DNA of 64,000 bases, taken from Tillus elongatus (Eukaryota; Arthropoda; Insecta; Coleoptera; Cleridae). Under the pieces are notes generated by a model, which did no database searches, was not told where the DNA came from, and saw nothing but the letters and a program-made list of their open reading frames with translations. A program made the translations under genes and the position numbers. The DNA is taken from the NCBI GenBank assembly GCA_964006375.1, contig OZ023267.1:15010971-15074970 (forward strand), given 5' to 3'. Shown piece by piece: positions 12,762-31,545 of this stretch (positions are counted from its first letter, which is position 1; each line of letters starts with the position of its first letter).

Positions 12762-13349
12762 AAGACTACAAGAAAAAACGGCTGCTGACGGCCATATCAA
12801 AATCAATCTATATATATATATATATATCTATCTTTGTCAATCTTGGAATGCATTGCCCCCATCATCCGTTACATCGCCATGGAAAAATTGATGGCCAGAA
12901 ATTGTCACCACTCCCGGCACCGCTCCTCGAATCAGTGCTAGTTCAGAAGTCATAGAGCAGGTTGCTACCGAAACGCAGAATAGTTCGAAAAATTTGAAAA
13001 TCTGGTATCGTGGAATGGATGAAGAAGAAAGTGTGTTCCATCAAATGTCTGAAGACGAGATTGTCAACCAAGTTAATATTCCAATAATAAATCAAGAAGA
13101 TGATGACGAAGACATCGTAACTACTCCACAAGTTTCACCTAAAGATGCGATTAACGCATTTGAGCTAGGTATGCAATGGGCTGAAGCGAATAGTGCATCA
13201 TACAACAAACTTTTACTTCTGAGGAGACTGAGACAAGGCCCTACTCTCGCGCCTAGCCAAGTAAAACAAAAGAAAATTGAAGAATATTTGCATGCACCAT
13301 AAATGTATTTGTTTATCCATTATGAAATTAAGATCATAGTACATATGTA

Positions 13350-15698
13350 CAGGGTGGCTCAAATTCAAGCCTCATCATTGGGATCTCGGAAACTGTAAGA
13401 GATACAACGTCGGTTAAATTATGGCAAAGTTGCGTAATTTGATGCTCAGCAAAGGGCAGTTTAGAAATTCTGAATACTTCCGGTGATAATCGGAAAAAAC
13501 TGAAAACTCATAAAATCTGTTTTATTTTTTTCTGGCGTTATTTTAAAAGATATAACAAAATGAATCACACATCATCGAGGTTACTTTTCCTCTCCTACAA
13601 TATGGCATTTTCAAATTTTAAATCCGATGTTTCGTCTTTCAGAAACCATCATCAACTCCATTTTTTCAAATACGGCCTTGGATTTTTTTATTTCATATTT
13701 TGTTACCTTTGGACTACCTCAAAACAATGCCTCTTCACAACTTTTGAATTTCAAACGTTTTGATAACAAAAAATGACTTTTTCCGTCTTTCTTGAAAATA
13801 TTTAATACGACTCTGCTTTTGAAACAAAATACTTCTTCAATAATATAATTTGATTAGGTAGGTAAAGATGAACCCGAATTTATGATTATGAGCCAAATAT
13901 TTTAAGTTCAATCCAATGCAATGCAATGACATGTCTGTTCGTTCATCTCGGCAGTTTTGATATTCAGAAATATCAAGCTTGCTTGTCATAATATGACAAT
14001 ACATCTTTTGACAATTTAACTTTCAAAATAGACATTAACAGAGCAAAAACTTCAAATTTCGAGAAACGTGATATGCTTTGGATGTATTATAGTAATAACA
14101 GAAACTCGCACATTTCATGTGAATGGTATTTAGAGCAATATCCCGAGCGTCCACAACCCCATTATTCATATTTTAACAATTTCGACAGAAATTTAGGTCT
14201 CTTTGGTAGTTTTGGTAAACCTAGAAATTCGTACGGCCAACAAATGGAAGCTGAAGATTAAGAAGCTATTTTAAATGCTGTAAGTATCGTTATAAAATGA
14301 TGCTATGCAATCTTTTATTACTATAATATTTTGCGATAACATGTCAAAGATATTTCACCAAAACGTTTTGTTAAAGGTTACGGAAAATCCTCATGGTTCA
14401 ACACGGCAATTTGCTTCAGCACGGAATATGACTAAAATCTGAATTCAGAGGGTTTTCAAAAAACATAAGTATCATCCCTATAAACTTCATGTTTGCCAAG
14501 AACTAAGACCAGGAGACAGGGACAGAAGGCTTGAATTCTGCAATTGGCTTGATGGAAAAATGCAACAAGATGATGATTTCTTAAATAAAATCATCTGGAT
14601 AGATGAATGTAATTTTTCCACAAGCGGCCTTTTTAGCAGAAACAATGAGCATTATTATGCAGTAGAAAATCCGTACCAAAATCAGCAAATTCGAAGACAG
14701 GGACGAAAATCATTCAATGTTTGGGTTGGAATGTATCGAACCAAAATTTTAGGGCCAATTATTTATGATGGAAACTTAAATACTGATCGGTATCTTAATT
14801 TAATCCATAGTTATATATTCGATGCGCTGGAAGATGAACCGTTGAATATGCTGCGGCAGCTGTGGTAGCAATAGGATGGTGCACCACCCCATAATGGAAG
14901 GGCAGTAACCGAGTTTCTTAATGAAACATTTCCCAATCAATGGATTGGAAACCAAGGAGTGGTGCGCTGGCCTGCGAGAAGCTCTGATTTGTCCCCGCAG
15001 GATTATTTTTTATGGGGATTCTTGAAAAATCGCTTATTCAAGGATACTTTTCCGAATGATATAAACATTTTGCGCCAAAAGTTAGTGTTAGAATTCACAA
15101 CTCTACGAGCAAGAGGAAGAATAAACCATCAGGCTGTTACAAACAATCTGCGAAGACGTATGCAAAAATGCATAGAAGTCCAAGGGGGCTGATTCGAGCA
15201 TTTACTTTAGGTTTTTTAATTTGTCCATTTTAAAAGTTAAGTAAGCATTAAATATTTTCAAGAAATCCTGAAAATGTCATTATTTGTTATCAAAACGTTT
15301 GAAATTCAAAAGTTGTGATGAGGCATTGTTTTGAGGTAATCCAAAGCTAACAAAATATGAAATAAAAAATCCAGGGCCGTATTTGAAAAAATTGGAGTTG
15401 ATGATGGTTTCTGAAAGACGAAACATCGGATTTCAAATTTGAAAATGCCATCTTGTAGGAGGAAAAGTAACCCTGATGATGTGTGATTCATTTTGTTATA
15501 TCTTTTCCAATAACGCCAGATAAAAATAAAACAGATTTTATGAGTTTTCAGTTTTTTCCGATTATCACCGGAAGTATTCAGAATTTCTAAACTGCCCTTT
15601 GCTGAGCATCAAATTACGCAACTTTGCCATAATTTAACCGACGTGTATCTCTTACAGTTTCCAAGACACCAATGATGAGCTCGAATTTGAGCCACCTG
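13350..15698 (+). mobile_element. DD41D mariner (rosa-like) with long inverted repeats
   Basis: Ends CAGGGTGGCTCAAATTC (13350) and its mirror image finishing at 15698, both flanked by TA (13348-13349; 15699-15700). The inverted repeats run about 455 bp (13350-13806 and 15247-15698) with few mismatches, unusually long for a mariner. Total length is 2,349 bp. The transposase relic lies between the repeats. The near-identity of the repeats suggests a rather young insertion, although the transposase already carries stops. Confidence 0.85.
14073..15192 (+). pseudogene. DD41D mariner transposase with a 97-nt intron, broken
   Basis: Exon 1 (14073-14279) holds the first helix-turn-helix; a likely intron runs 14280-14376 (GTAAGTATCG to TTGTTAAAG), rejoining in phase 0. 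The second exon has the remaining DNA-binding part, the first catalytic Asp in 'IWIDECNFSTSG', 'NVWVGMYRTKILGPI', the second Asp in 'DGAPPHNGRAV', and the third in 'SSDLSPQDYFLWG'. I count 41 residues between the second and third Asp, so DD41D, the spacing of the rosa group. In-frame stops occur at 14259-14261, in the 14,430s and two just before the second Asp (14,866-14,874). Not functional. Confidence 0.8.
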
Positions 15699-15757
15699 TA
15701 CCTTGGAAAGTCTTACAAACGCATACAAACGTTTCTCGGATTACCGCAGGTCATATG

Positions 15758-16333
15758 TATAAGAAGCTTTTAGATTAATAATATTTGCTATAATACAAGA
15801 TCATGAGTTATGGATGATAATTCAAGGCTCTTTGCCTATCACAGAAGGTTTTTTCCATAATTCACGCTTGTTTGGACCAATCATACACAATCTATTTCCA
15901 ATACAGCGAATTAGAAAAGGTTGCTAGGGACAATTGTACTTGCATCAACGGACGTGTTTTTACATTTGGCAGTTCACAGACATTTATTGTCACATTTGTA
16001 AAGTTTAAGCGAAGAAAGGTACGTAAACTCAATTCACTATAAATGTGCATCATAGGCGGCTGTGAAAAAGTAATTTAAAGTTGGCACCGCCCCTATTTAG
16101 TGTTTTTGTTTTATTGGTTGCCGAAATTTGACATATGAATGCTGCGATCTATTCCCTGCATTAGTTAGGTTTCTGTGTGAGTTTTCGTGTGGTTTTCTTA
16201 TGACTTCACAGTATTTTGCAATACTAAAAAGATGACAGATTTAACTTGCACAAGAATTTAAAGCCAGTTACTTAGGCTAGTTACTTCAGTGATCAAAAGC
16301 TAATAATTGAATATAAAAACTTTCACTCTACAC
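15758..16333. other. Intergenic, nothing recognised
   Basis: No open frame or repeat end that I can support. Confidence 0.45.
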
Positions 16334-16480
16334 CAATGTTTGTAACATCAGGGGTTCCTCAGCGATGTCACTTGGGACCACTCTTCTGCAATGTTTTCGT
16401 CAATGACATTGTGCACGTGTTCAAAACTTCCAAATGTGATGCATGTGCTCTCTAGGAAGACTATTTTCTTCTTCAGTGGT
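16334..16480 (+). pseudogene. Small reverse transcriptase fragment
   Basis: About 150 bp read 'VTSGVPQRCHLGPLFCNVF' and 'NDIVHVFKTSKCDACAL', the VPQG/GPLLF segment of a LINE reverse transcriptase ending just at the mutated active-site strand. A stop follows. Only this segment remains. Confidence 0.6.
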
Positions 16481-16562
16481 GTGATTGTAATGGAATGATT
16501 TGTTTATTAACCTTCCAGCGTCCTCACGTATGTGGTAAATACACTAGATACATTTGGTTTAA

Positions 16563-17327
16563 CAGGGTACCCAGCAGAAATCAAAAATCAAATTCCCTGA
16601 CATTTCCGGGCCCCTCAAGTACATTTTTTTTATGAACAAAGTAAATAAAAATTAAGAACAAAAACTTACATAATCAAAAACATAAGTATGCTTAATTCCG
16701 TTGACTTTATATGTGGCATCTTCGAGAAGAAAATTTGCAATTTTTTCACGGAGAAACCTGACTTTCATAACTGGCCGACGAACTTAGGCTCCGGAAAGAA
16801 TTTTCCAGTGTGATGGAAAAACCAGAAGTTTCTAGGTGGCGCAGAACTTTCAACATGATCATAAAGGTTAAAATAGAATAAACACATTCACAGCACAGCT
16901 CTACCGGCCAATACCTAAAATGGATTTTGCATTTTATGCATTCAGGGAAGAACACTCCAAGTGGGATGTACATATGACATGTTTGAGATAGATGAAGAGG
17001 GCTTTATTTATATCGGCGCATGATGTGGCATACACTGCGTTCATTGGGGGATTTAATTGATATTTGTACCAAAGTTAAGCTGCATTGTTAGCAGATATAT
17101 TTTCCTAGGTATGAAAAAACTATTTACGTGAGAAAATTCATATAATATATATGAAATCAAAATAAAAATGCATCTGCTAGTTACGAAAGTTTACAAACAT
17201 ATAATTTCCAGGTCTACTGAATGATTTCCATGACATTTGAGTAAAATCACAAATTTCCCTGACATTTCCCAGGCATTTTAGGGGGTATTTCACATTCCCT
17301 GATTTTTCCAGGTCGCTGGGTACCCTG
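16563..17327. mobile_element. Non-autonomous DNA element, TTTAA-flanked
   Basis: Begins CAGGGTACCCAGC and ends with the exact inverse GCTGGGTACCCTG; both ends are bordered by TTTAA (16558-16562 and 17328-17332). Subterminal blocks 'aaattccctgacatttcc' occur near both ends in inverted or direct copies. There is no transposase. The CAGGG terminus recalls hAT or piggyBac-type non-autonomous elements, but the superfamily is not settled. Confidence 0.7.
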
Positions 17328-18099
17328 TTTAAGAACTTTTAGCTGGAGGGCGCTGCTCTCGGGTCCTTTTCGCTATTCCTACCCCACTACTAAATCAACA
17401 TTCCAGTCCCAACATAACCTGTTAGATGATAACGTGCGGCAGTGAATCCGATATTTGTATTTTATATATACATGTGACTGTTCTGGTTTTTGTCACAGCT
17501 GGTTTTTTTTATTGTTGAATAATTTTTATTGTATTAGTCTTAAAATATTATGATTTTATCCCAAGTTTGTGTCAATTACTTTCTATGTTGACATAGAAGC
17601 TCAGTCTATCTCTCGTATTATACGCACGACCGTTCTTGGTAATTGATTTTTTTCTTTCATTTGGTTCTCAGAAATGGGAGTTAAGAAACAAATTTTTATT
17701 TTGAATCATCCCACCAATGTGGAGGCTGTAACAAATTTGCTTTTTGCTGACACGGATGATGATGGGAATCTAGTTTTTGATTAAACTGAGACAAATGAAG
17801 AAGACCATGTTTCAGAACATGAGAGTGATTCAGTATCTGAGTCAAGTGTTGAAAGCAGTGGAGAATATGAAGATGACAGTTCCACCGAAGCTTACATACC
17901 TCGCCTAAAAAAGAATGGAGAAATTTTCGATTCATGGATTTTGCAAGAAAAAACAAATAATAAAAGTAAACGACTGCCTCGAACTATATTACTTCGTCTT
18001 CCTGGCGCCATTGGGCCAGCTAAGACTCTCGCGGATATTGTTGATATTTGGAAGTGCCCTACAACCAATTCTATGATCGAAAACATCGTTTTTCCGTCG

Positions 18100-18525
18100 T
18101 TATTTTCGACACCTTTTTTTGCCACACGCACGTGCCGACTATGGATTCCAAAACACAGTGGGCAACCCTGGACACATCAAGCAATGATGGTCAACCTGAA
18201 GATGGCACCCTGGAGATTTACGTTTTCGAACGGCGTCTGATTGGCTGAAGAGGCCGCCTACCCCTTCTCAACCCCGCAGCACTTCAGACTTCGGAATCAA
18301 GAACGTTGCAATTTCCCCATTTGATCGATGATCGTTCTATAGTGCAGTTCACACTCTCAGTTCGAGTCCTTCATTGTCTGGGCATGGGGCACAGACAGGC
18401 CCGTAGCAGTCACGTGACCTTCTGAAAGGTGTTGGAAACCAACGTGGACCAAAAGTGCTACAAACTGCAGGTACCAGAGCAGGAGGCTGCTCCTTACCCT
18501 CATCTGTGCAACAAGTCATTTACTC
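18100..18525. other. GC-richer block inside the piggyBac relic
   Basis: The transposase homology stops near 18,080 and restarts near 18,545. The intervening DNA is clearly less AT-rich than its surroundings, has no recognisable coding content, and looks like an insertion or a rearranged fragment of another locus. Its origin is unknown. Confidence 0.5.
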
Positions 18526-19439
18526 TGTGAAGAAGGAAGGTTCCCGAAACAATCGTTAACTTTACAAAAGTAAATTAGCTCTGTAAGACCTAATTACTCT
18601 CATCCAAGAGATGCCAGGGACACAGACAAAATAGAAATAACAGCCCTTTTGGGTTTGCTTTATCTGGCTGGTATCTACCATGGAAATCGAGTTACCTTGA
18701 AGAACTCTGAAGAATGGATGATTTAAAAAACAGTAATCAATTTGAAAATTTTCTATTTTTGATGAGAGCTTTACAACTTGATGACATAAAATCAAGGGCA
18801 GAATGAAGTGAGATTGACCGCTTGGCTCCGATAGAGATATTTTTGAGGAGTTTGTGACTGATTGTCAAAAATTCTACTCGCTTGGCCAAAATGTCACAAT
18901 CAATGAAAATAAGAGGTATTTCGTGGGAGATGTTCCTTCATCCAATACATCCCAAAAAAAACCAACAAGTATGGCATCAAAATTTACACCATGGCTAACG
19001 CTTGTATCTTTTACACATATAACATGGAAATTTACATGGGAACTAGATGGCCCTTTCTCCATAAGTAACCAACCACGAGATGTGGTAAAAAGTTGGCAGC
19101 ACCTATATTCAATATGAACGAACTTTGACGACGGACAACTGGTTCTCAGATTTTGATTTGATAAAAGACCTTGATGAAAAGAAAATAGCCTTTGTTGCAA
19201 TGTTGAAAAAAACATAAGGCCCAAATTCCTGAAGAGTTCAAGTTGACAAAAAAGCGTGAACCCAATACTAGTATTTTTGGTTATACAAAGGATAAGATTC
19301 TTGTTTCATACGTGCTTAAACAGTATAAAAATGTTATATTAGTTTAGAGTCTCCAAAATAAACCCGAAATTATCATATTCTACAACCAGACCAAGGGAGG
19401 TGTAGATACAGTTGACAAATTTTGTGCTTCTTATATTTT

Positions 19440-20391
19440 TTAGTCCCTACTTTGTTTCTTCTCCACATCAATGACCTAGCACACCCAACCCAGTTCACAG
19501 TTATGCAGACGACAGCACCCTCCACTCAAATATATAATATTCTAAGCCTATCTTTTTAGCCCAAATAGACGAGGATCACAGACTCATGGAGGGTTCTGTT
19601 TCTGTGGAACCCCAAAAAATATTAGACTGGGGAAGTAGAAATCTTGTACAATTCAACTCCACCAAATCTCAGTCTTGCTTTCTATTTCATAAGAGATACA
19701 CCAGCCCTAGACCCATCACAATGAACAACCAAGTTATTCAAAGTAATGAGTCCTTTTCACTTGTTAGCATTTCTGTGGATCGAAATCTCAATTGGCACCA
19801 ACATGTCACATCAATTGCAGAAGCGGCTGCTAAGAAATTGGGTTTCCTCTTCCGGGCTCGCAAATACTTTTCACCAGCTAATCTCTATACCTTATATACT
19901 TCACAAATACTACTAAACCTCGAATACTGCACCCACATCTGGAGTGCTGCTGCCGCTTCTACACTCGCTACTCTGGACTCCATTCAGAAGAAAACTCTTC
20001 GCCTCATCAGTGACCCTACCCTCGCCCAAAGGCTGCCACCCCTTGCCGACCGACGTGCCGTTGGTTACCTCTCTCTCTCTCTTTTATAGATATCTGCACA
20101 GGCATTGCTCAGAGGAGCCTCGATAGTTCCTCCACCTGCTGCCCCCAACAGATCTACCAGGGGAACAGAGCAAATGCACTTTTACTGTCCAGGTTACCAG
20201 ATAGAACATCTTGTTATGCCCGCTCTTTTGTCCCGAGGACTTCCAGGTTGTGGAATTCCTTGCCGGCACATGTTTTTCCTTCTCCTCCAAACCTCCAAGT
20301 CCAGAATTAACAAGTTGCCTCTTTCCTCCTTGTCGACACCCATAGTACGATAGTATTTACGCTGTAAGTACTCGTGGTGTGTTGTTGAAAT
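19440..20391 (+). pseudogene. LINE family A copy 1, truncated, inside the piggyBac relic
   Basis: The 3' third of a CR1/Jockey-like LINE also found at 32.5, 36.2 and 39.8 kb. Readable reverse transcriptase and C-terminal parts include 'NLVQFNSTKSQSCFLFHKR', 'SVDRNLNWHQHVTSIAE', 'SQILLNLEYCTHIW' and, after a frameshift near 20,085, 'SRINKLPLSSLSTPIVR'. It ends with the family's 3' motif 'gtgttgttgaaat' at 20,379-20,391. The intact frame is 19,586-20,089. It separates the two halves of the piggyBac transposase. Confidence 0.8.
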
Positions 20392-20760
20392 ATTTCAAAA
20401 AATGTTGCCAGGAATACAAGGCGTTGGCCTATCGTAGTTTTTTCGATGTTAAATGTTGCCAGAATCAATAGTTACAGAAATCATTCCACCAACAATAAAG
20501 AAAAAATAGTTAGAAGCAGGTACCTTCGACAATTGGCAAATGCTCTTCTGAAGGAGAATGTCGATCGAAGACCACAAAACTCTCTGCAAAGCGAGCTCAA
20601 AGAAAAAATGTAGAAAAGAAAAGCAGAATTAGCTATCGACACAACAGACGAAGCAACATCAAGTAAAGGGAGATGTAAGCCTTGCCAAAATGATAAACGT
20701 ACAAGGATCACACGGTTCAGTTGTGAGATTTGTCAGAAACTCATATTTTTAAATAAAAAA

Positions 20761-21092
20761 CACTTTAAAAAAAAAACACTTCTAAATCTTAATGTACACG
20801 GGTTTCAACCTGTTTTAGCAACTTTTACTGCTTTTGCATTGTTGTTTTTGCTGCTTGGAGGTGCCTCGAATGAGCTTTGGGCATTTTGATGTTTTTAGTT
20901 TCTCAACTTTTAGCTTTTAGCTTTGATTTTATTAATGTAACTGTTGTAGAGCATGTTAGCTTTGACTTTAGTTTATTTTTAGACTTTACTTGTAAGACTG
21001 TTTAGAATTTTGTAACTGCTTGTATCGTGTGATACTTGCCGACCTACCAGAAACTTTGTTTCTGACACAATCACCTTTTGTAATGTTTCAGG
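20761..21092. other. Intergenic; leads into a hammerhead-bearing repeat
   Basis: No gene. The sequence from about 20,890 may be the 5' part of the dispersed repeat whose 3' part is the hammerhead motif at 21,093. Confidence 0.4.
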
Positions 21093-21140
21093 AAACCCCT
21101 GAAGATGGCCAGATATATGGGCCGAAACGCGTAGGGCTTT
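21093..21140 (+). ncRNA. Hammerhead ribozyme motif
   Basis: Stem I 5' strand AAACCC (21093-21098), CUGAAGA (21099-21105), stem II GGCC..GGCC (21107-21110 with 21120-21123), GAAA (21124-21127), minimal stem III in CGCGU, then the cleavage UA (21132-21133) followed by GGGCUUU, which pairs with AAACCC. Every invariant core position I know of the motif is present. The setting is a dispersed repeat of unknown type. Confidence 0.6.
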
Positions 21141-22773
21141 TACTAAATAAATTCGGTCTGGAGTATAGCCTTGTTCTGTTCTTTTTTACCTTGGAAATAT
21201 GTCCAACCCAGACGTTGTGACATTCAGAAATTACAGAAATTCATATGTTTGGAGTACGCAAAACCAATTTGTCCAGACTGCACAGCTGCAACTCAATAAT
21301 TTTCAATAACAAATGTTGAAGTTTTACTACAATAATGTCTTGAAAAAAAAAAACATGTAGCTAATCAAAAAATTTTGTTGATGAAAATGTCGTTTGTGTT
21401 CACAGTTTTATATCACATTTTTGTTCCCGAAATAAAATACTAATTTGCTTTAAAATGCTGTACTTATTAACCTTTTATCAATTATAACAAAATTTCAGTA
21501 CCCGCGTCCTCAAAGATTTAATTTAAACTGTAGCGTATCTATGAAATACTCACGACCTTTCTTGTTGGTACTAAAGCTGCGCCCGCTGGAAAGTTAGAGA
21601 AATAAATATATTTATTTTCCCTGGAATTTATCCACAATAGCTATTTATGAATGAATGAACACATGTATCTAGTATCATTTTGAGGTTAGGGTTGGGAGCG
21701 AAAAGTGTCACATGTCAAATGCTAAATAGACTGTTCAGAGAACAGAAAAGGTGGGCAGAAGGGCTGTAATACACGTAGAAACACAATTGTTAAAAACACT
21801 AAAATAATAAGTAAAAGTAGTTTAGTTTAATTCTTTACAGCAAGGAATGTAAATATTGCAATTAATTAGAGGTCAGAATTGTATCGATTGGCATTGAAAA
21901 TATCACATTTATTATGTAAACAGTAAACGAACTAAATTTGCAAGGTACGCAGGAATGCTAATGTCGGCAATTTGGAAGGTCGCAACCTAATGAAGAAACT
22001 ATAAGTAGTAAACAAGAGTAAAAATTAGATCAGTTATTACAATGTTAGATGAGAAAAATAAGTTCTTACGATGTAGACAGTTAATTTAGATTGCTTCAGA
22101 TGTAACGATGCGATACTTGTGATTTAATTATGTAAACATAAAAACACTGTTCAATTAAGATTCACGATGTAAACAGTCTACGTTAAGTTCATTCAGTTGT
22201 TATTAATAATGTTATTGTTGAGTTTCTGTGAGTTGTTAAATTTATAATTAAACTGTTACCAATGTTCCAATATGCTTAGGTCGACGATTTTATTCCTATA
22301 AATATCCTCCGCTCCCTTTAACAGATACTTTTTTGCTGAGAAAGTTAATGACATATTTCCACGGCCTTCTAGATGCACATTTATAATAACTACAGTATAG
22401 GTACGTATCAAAGTTTTTCTCTTGAAAAAAGTTGAACAGGAATAGAAAAAGCATACTATTATATTCACGATTATTAGCACTATTCACTCTGATGATTTGT
22501 GCCACTTGCTTATGGATGAGGGTGTAAACTTCATTCTCTAGAATAGTGACCATCATAATCACCAATATAATTTTAAAGTATCATTTTCTGAATGCAATAA
22601 CAGGAAAAACCAGTTAGTTCACATTATTTGACAGATATCGAGTTAAATACACACCATGCAAAAATATTTCACATCGTATAAATAATGCATGCACGAGAGA
22701 GATTTTATATGATTCTTTCCTTCAATTATTTTGACAATTTAAGTAATATGCAAGGCATTGTGGCCATCATTAG
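21141..22773. other. Intergenic, no gene recognised
   Basis: AT-rich without credible genes. The small frames on the minus strand around 22,256-22,565 have no recognisable motif. Confidence 0.45.
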
Positions 22774-22814
22774 AAACATACCGGTTTCGCTCTTATTAGA
22801 GCTCGTCAGTGTGC
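22774..22814 (-). ncRNA. Hammerhead ribozyme motif with perfect stem II
   Basis: On the minus strand: stem I strand ACA (22812-22810), CUGACGA (22809-22803), stem II GCUCU-AAUA-AGAGC with five perfect pairs, GAAAC, minimal stem III CC/GG, cleavage UA (22780-22779 region), then UGU pairing with ACA. This is the best-paired of the five motifs. It lies about 450 bases beyond the PDCD6 stop codon, downstream of the likely poly(A) signal, probably in a short interspersed repeat. Confidence 0.6.
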
Positions 22815-23010
22815 TATACTAATGATAATCAAAACAGTTTCGAAGCAACTTGACTAAAGATAGCCAGCCTTAGAGCATTGTGAGATGTATTGCACTTACC
22901 AGCTCGTGTGGAACTAGGTACTATATTGTCTCAACAGCTCTCATAAACACAAAATATTATAAATAGAGACTGTATACAACTAACAAACGATTTTCTATTC
23001 ATTAGGCTTC

Positions 23011-23016
23011 TTTATT
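23011..23016 (-). terminator. Candidate poly(A) signal of PDCD6
   Basis: AATAAA on the minus strand, about 245 bases after the PDCD6 stop codon, the first canonical signal at a usual distance. Not proven. Confidence 0.4.
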
Positions 23017-23261
23017 TCTTTTGCAAAAATCAGGAAATGTACAAATATGTCTGTATGTATAGCATTTTGTGTTTACTAGAACTGATGACACAGCATAGTT
23101 CCTAGTTATGTACAAGATGGCGACTTAACAATCATATACAATATTATTTAATTAAAGTAACACAAAATAATATTTGATTGAAGGAAACAATCATAATAAT
23201 AATACTAGTAGAGTGTAATGAGACAAGAATGGGTACAATGCATTAGGATTTTCATTACTTA

Positions 23262-31296
<8,035 letters not shown>

Positions 31297-31545
31297 TTTT
31301 TTATAACACTTTTAGAGTCTATAAAATAGCAAACTAGGTACACGTAAATGGAGCAATTCAACTAGCTGATCTTTGAAACTTGACAAGGTTTAATTAAATT
31401 TTGTAGGTTTGGGAAAATTTATTGGCACAGCAACAGCGCAAAACACACCAACACACCAAAACGTTAAACACTACTGTCACTGTCACTGTGTCACTTGCTC
31501 TTGCTCACTTCCTCTTACTGGTACTGTCACTGTCACTTTCACCGT
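31297..31545 (-). promoter_or_regulatory. PDCD6 upstream region with GTGACA repeats
   Basis: Directly upstream of the PDCD6 start. 31468-31545 holds two clusters of a hexamer (tgtcac/gtgaca) in tandem. No TATA box is evident at a usual distance. The promoter role is inferred from position only. Confidence 0.35.

Larger units (their letters stand above)
10379..13302 (+). pseudogene. Tigger/pogo transposase, split and decayed
   Basis: The N-terminus is a CENP-B/psq-type helix-turn-helix: 'KHKTLTIHEKNEILDRL', 'LASEYGIGGCTIYDIKK' (10,400-10,540). After several frameshifts and stops the DDE region is still readable: 'ADESGLF' near 10,905, 'LLLLDKAPGHLSEEELTT' near 11,230, and 'FLPPNCTALIQPMDQHII' near 11,310, all hallmarks of the jerky/Tigger DDE domain. 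The C-terminal part resumes after the inserted LINE at about 12,775 and runs open from 12,994 to 13,302 with the acidic patch and 'AINAFELGMQWAEANSAS' typical of this family. The protein cannot be made from this copy. Confidence 0.8.
6707..15757 (+). mobile_element. Tigger/pogo DNA transposon with three nested insertions
   Basis: The left end 'CAGGTGACCCGCAGTAATCC' at 6707 and the right end, read on the minus strand from 15757 ('CATATGACCTGCGGTAATCC'), are imperfect inverted repeats, each bordered by TA (6705-6706 and 15758-15759). Between them lies a jerky/CENP-B type transposase broken into pieces. Subtracting a LINE (6771-10214), a second LINE (11466-12761), an 80-bp duplication, a mariner (13350-15698) and the target duplications leaves about 1.86 kb, a normal size for a Tigger element. 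This layout gives a relative insertion history: the Tigger came first and the three insertions later. Confidence 0.8.
17673..20760 (+). pseudogene. piggyBac-type transposase, interrupted and decayed
   Basis: An acidic N-terminus ('EEDHVSEHESDSVSESS', from about 17,790) leads to 'LADIVDIWKCPTTNSMIEN' (to 18,080). After a foreign-looking block, the frame resumes near 18,545 with 'KIEITALLGLLYLAGIYHG', a typical piggyBac motif, then 'DNWFSDFDLIKDL' and 'YNQTKGGVDTVDKFCAS' (19,380-19,430), the conserved segment that carries a catalytic Asp in this family. A LINE follows, and then 'RWPIVVFFDVLNVARINSY' and a C-terminal cysteine-rich tail with CKPCQN and CEICQK (20,430-20,745). Many stops and frameshifts. 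I could not place the TTAA ends. Confidence 0.75.

Noticed and set aside
17892..18131. Minus-strand frames over the piggyBac N-terminal region
   Set aside because: They are shadows of the plus-strand transposase, whose residues match the family.
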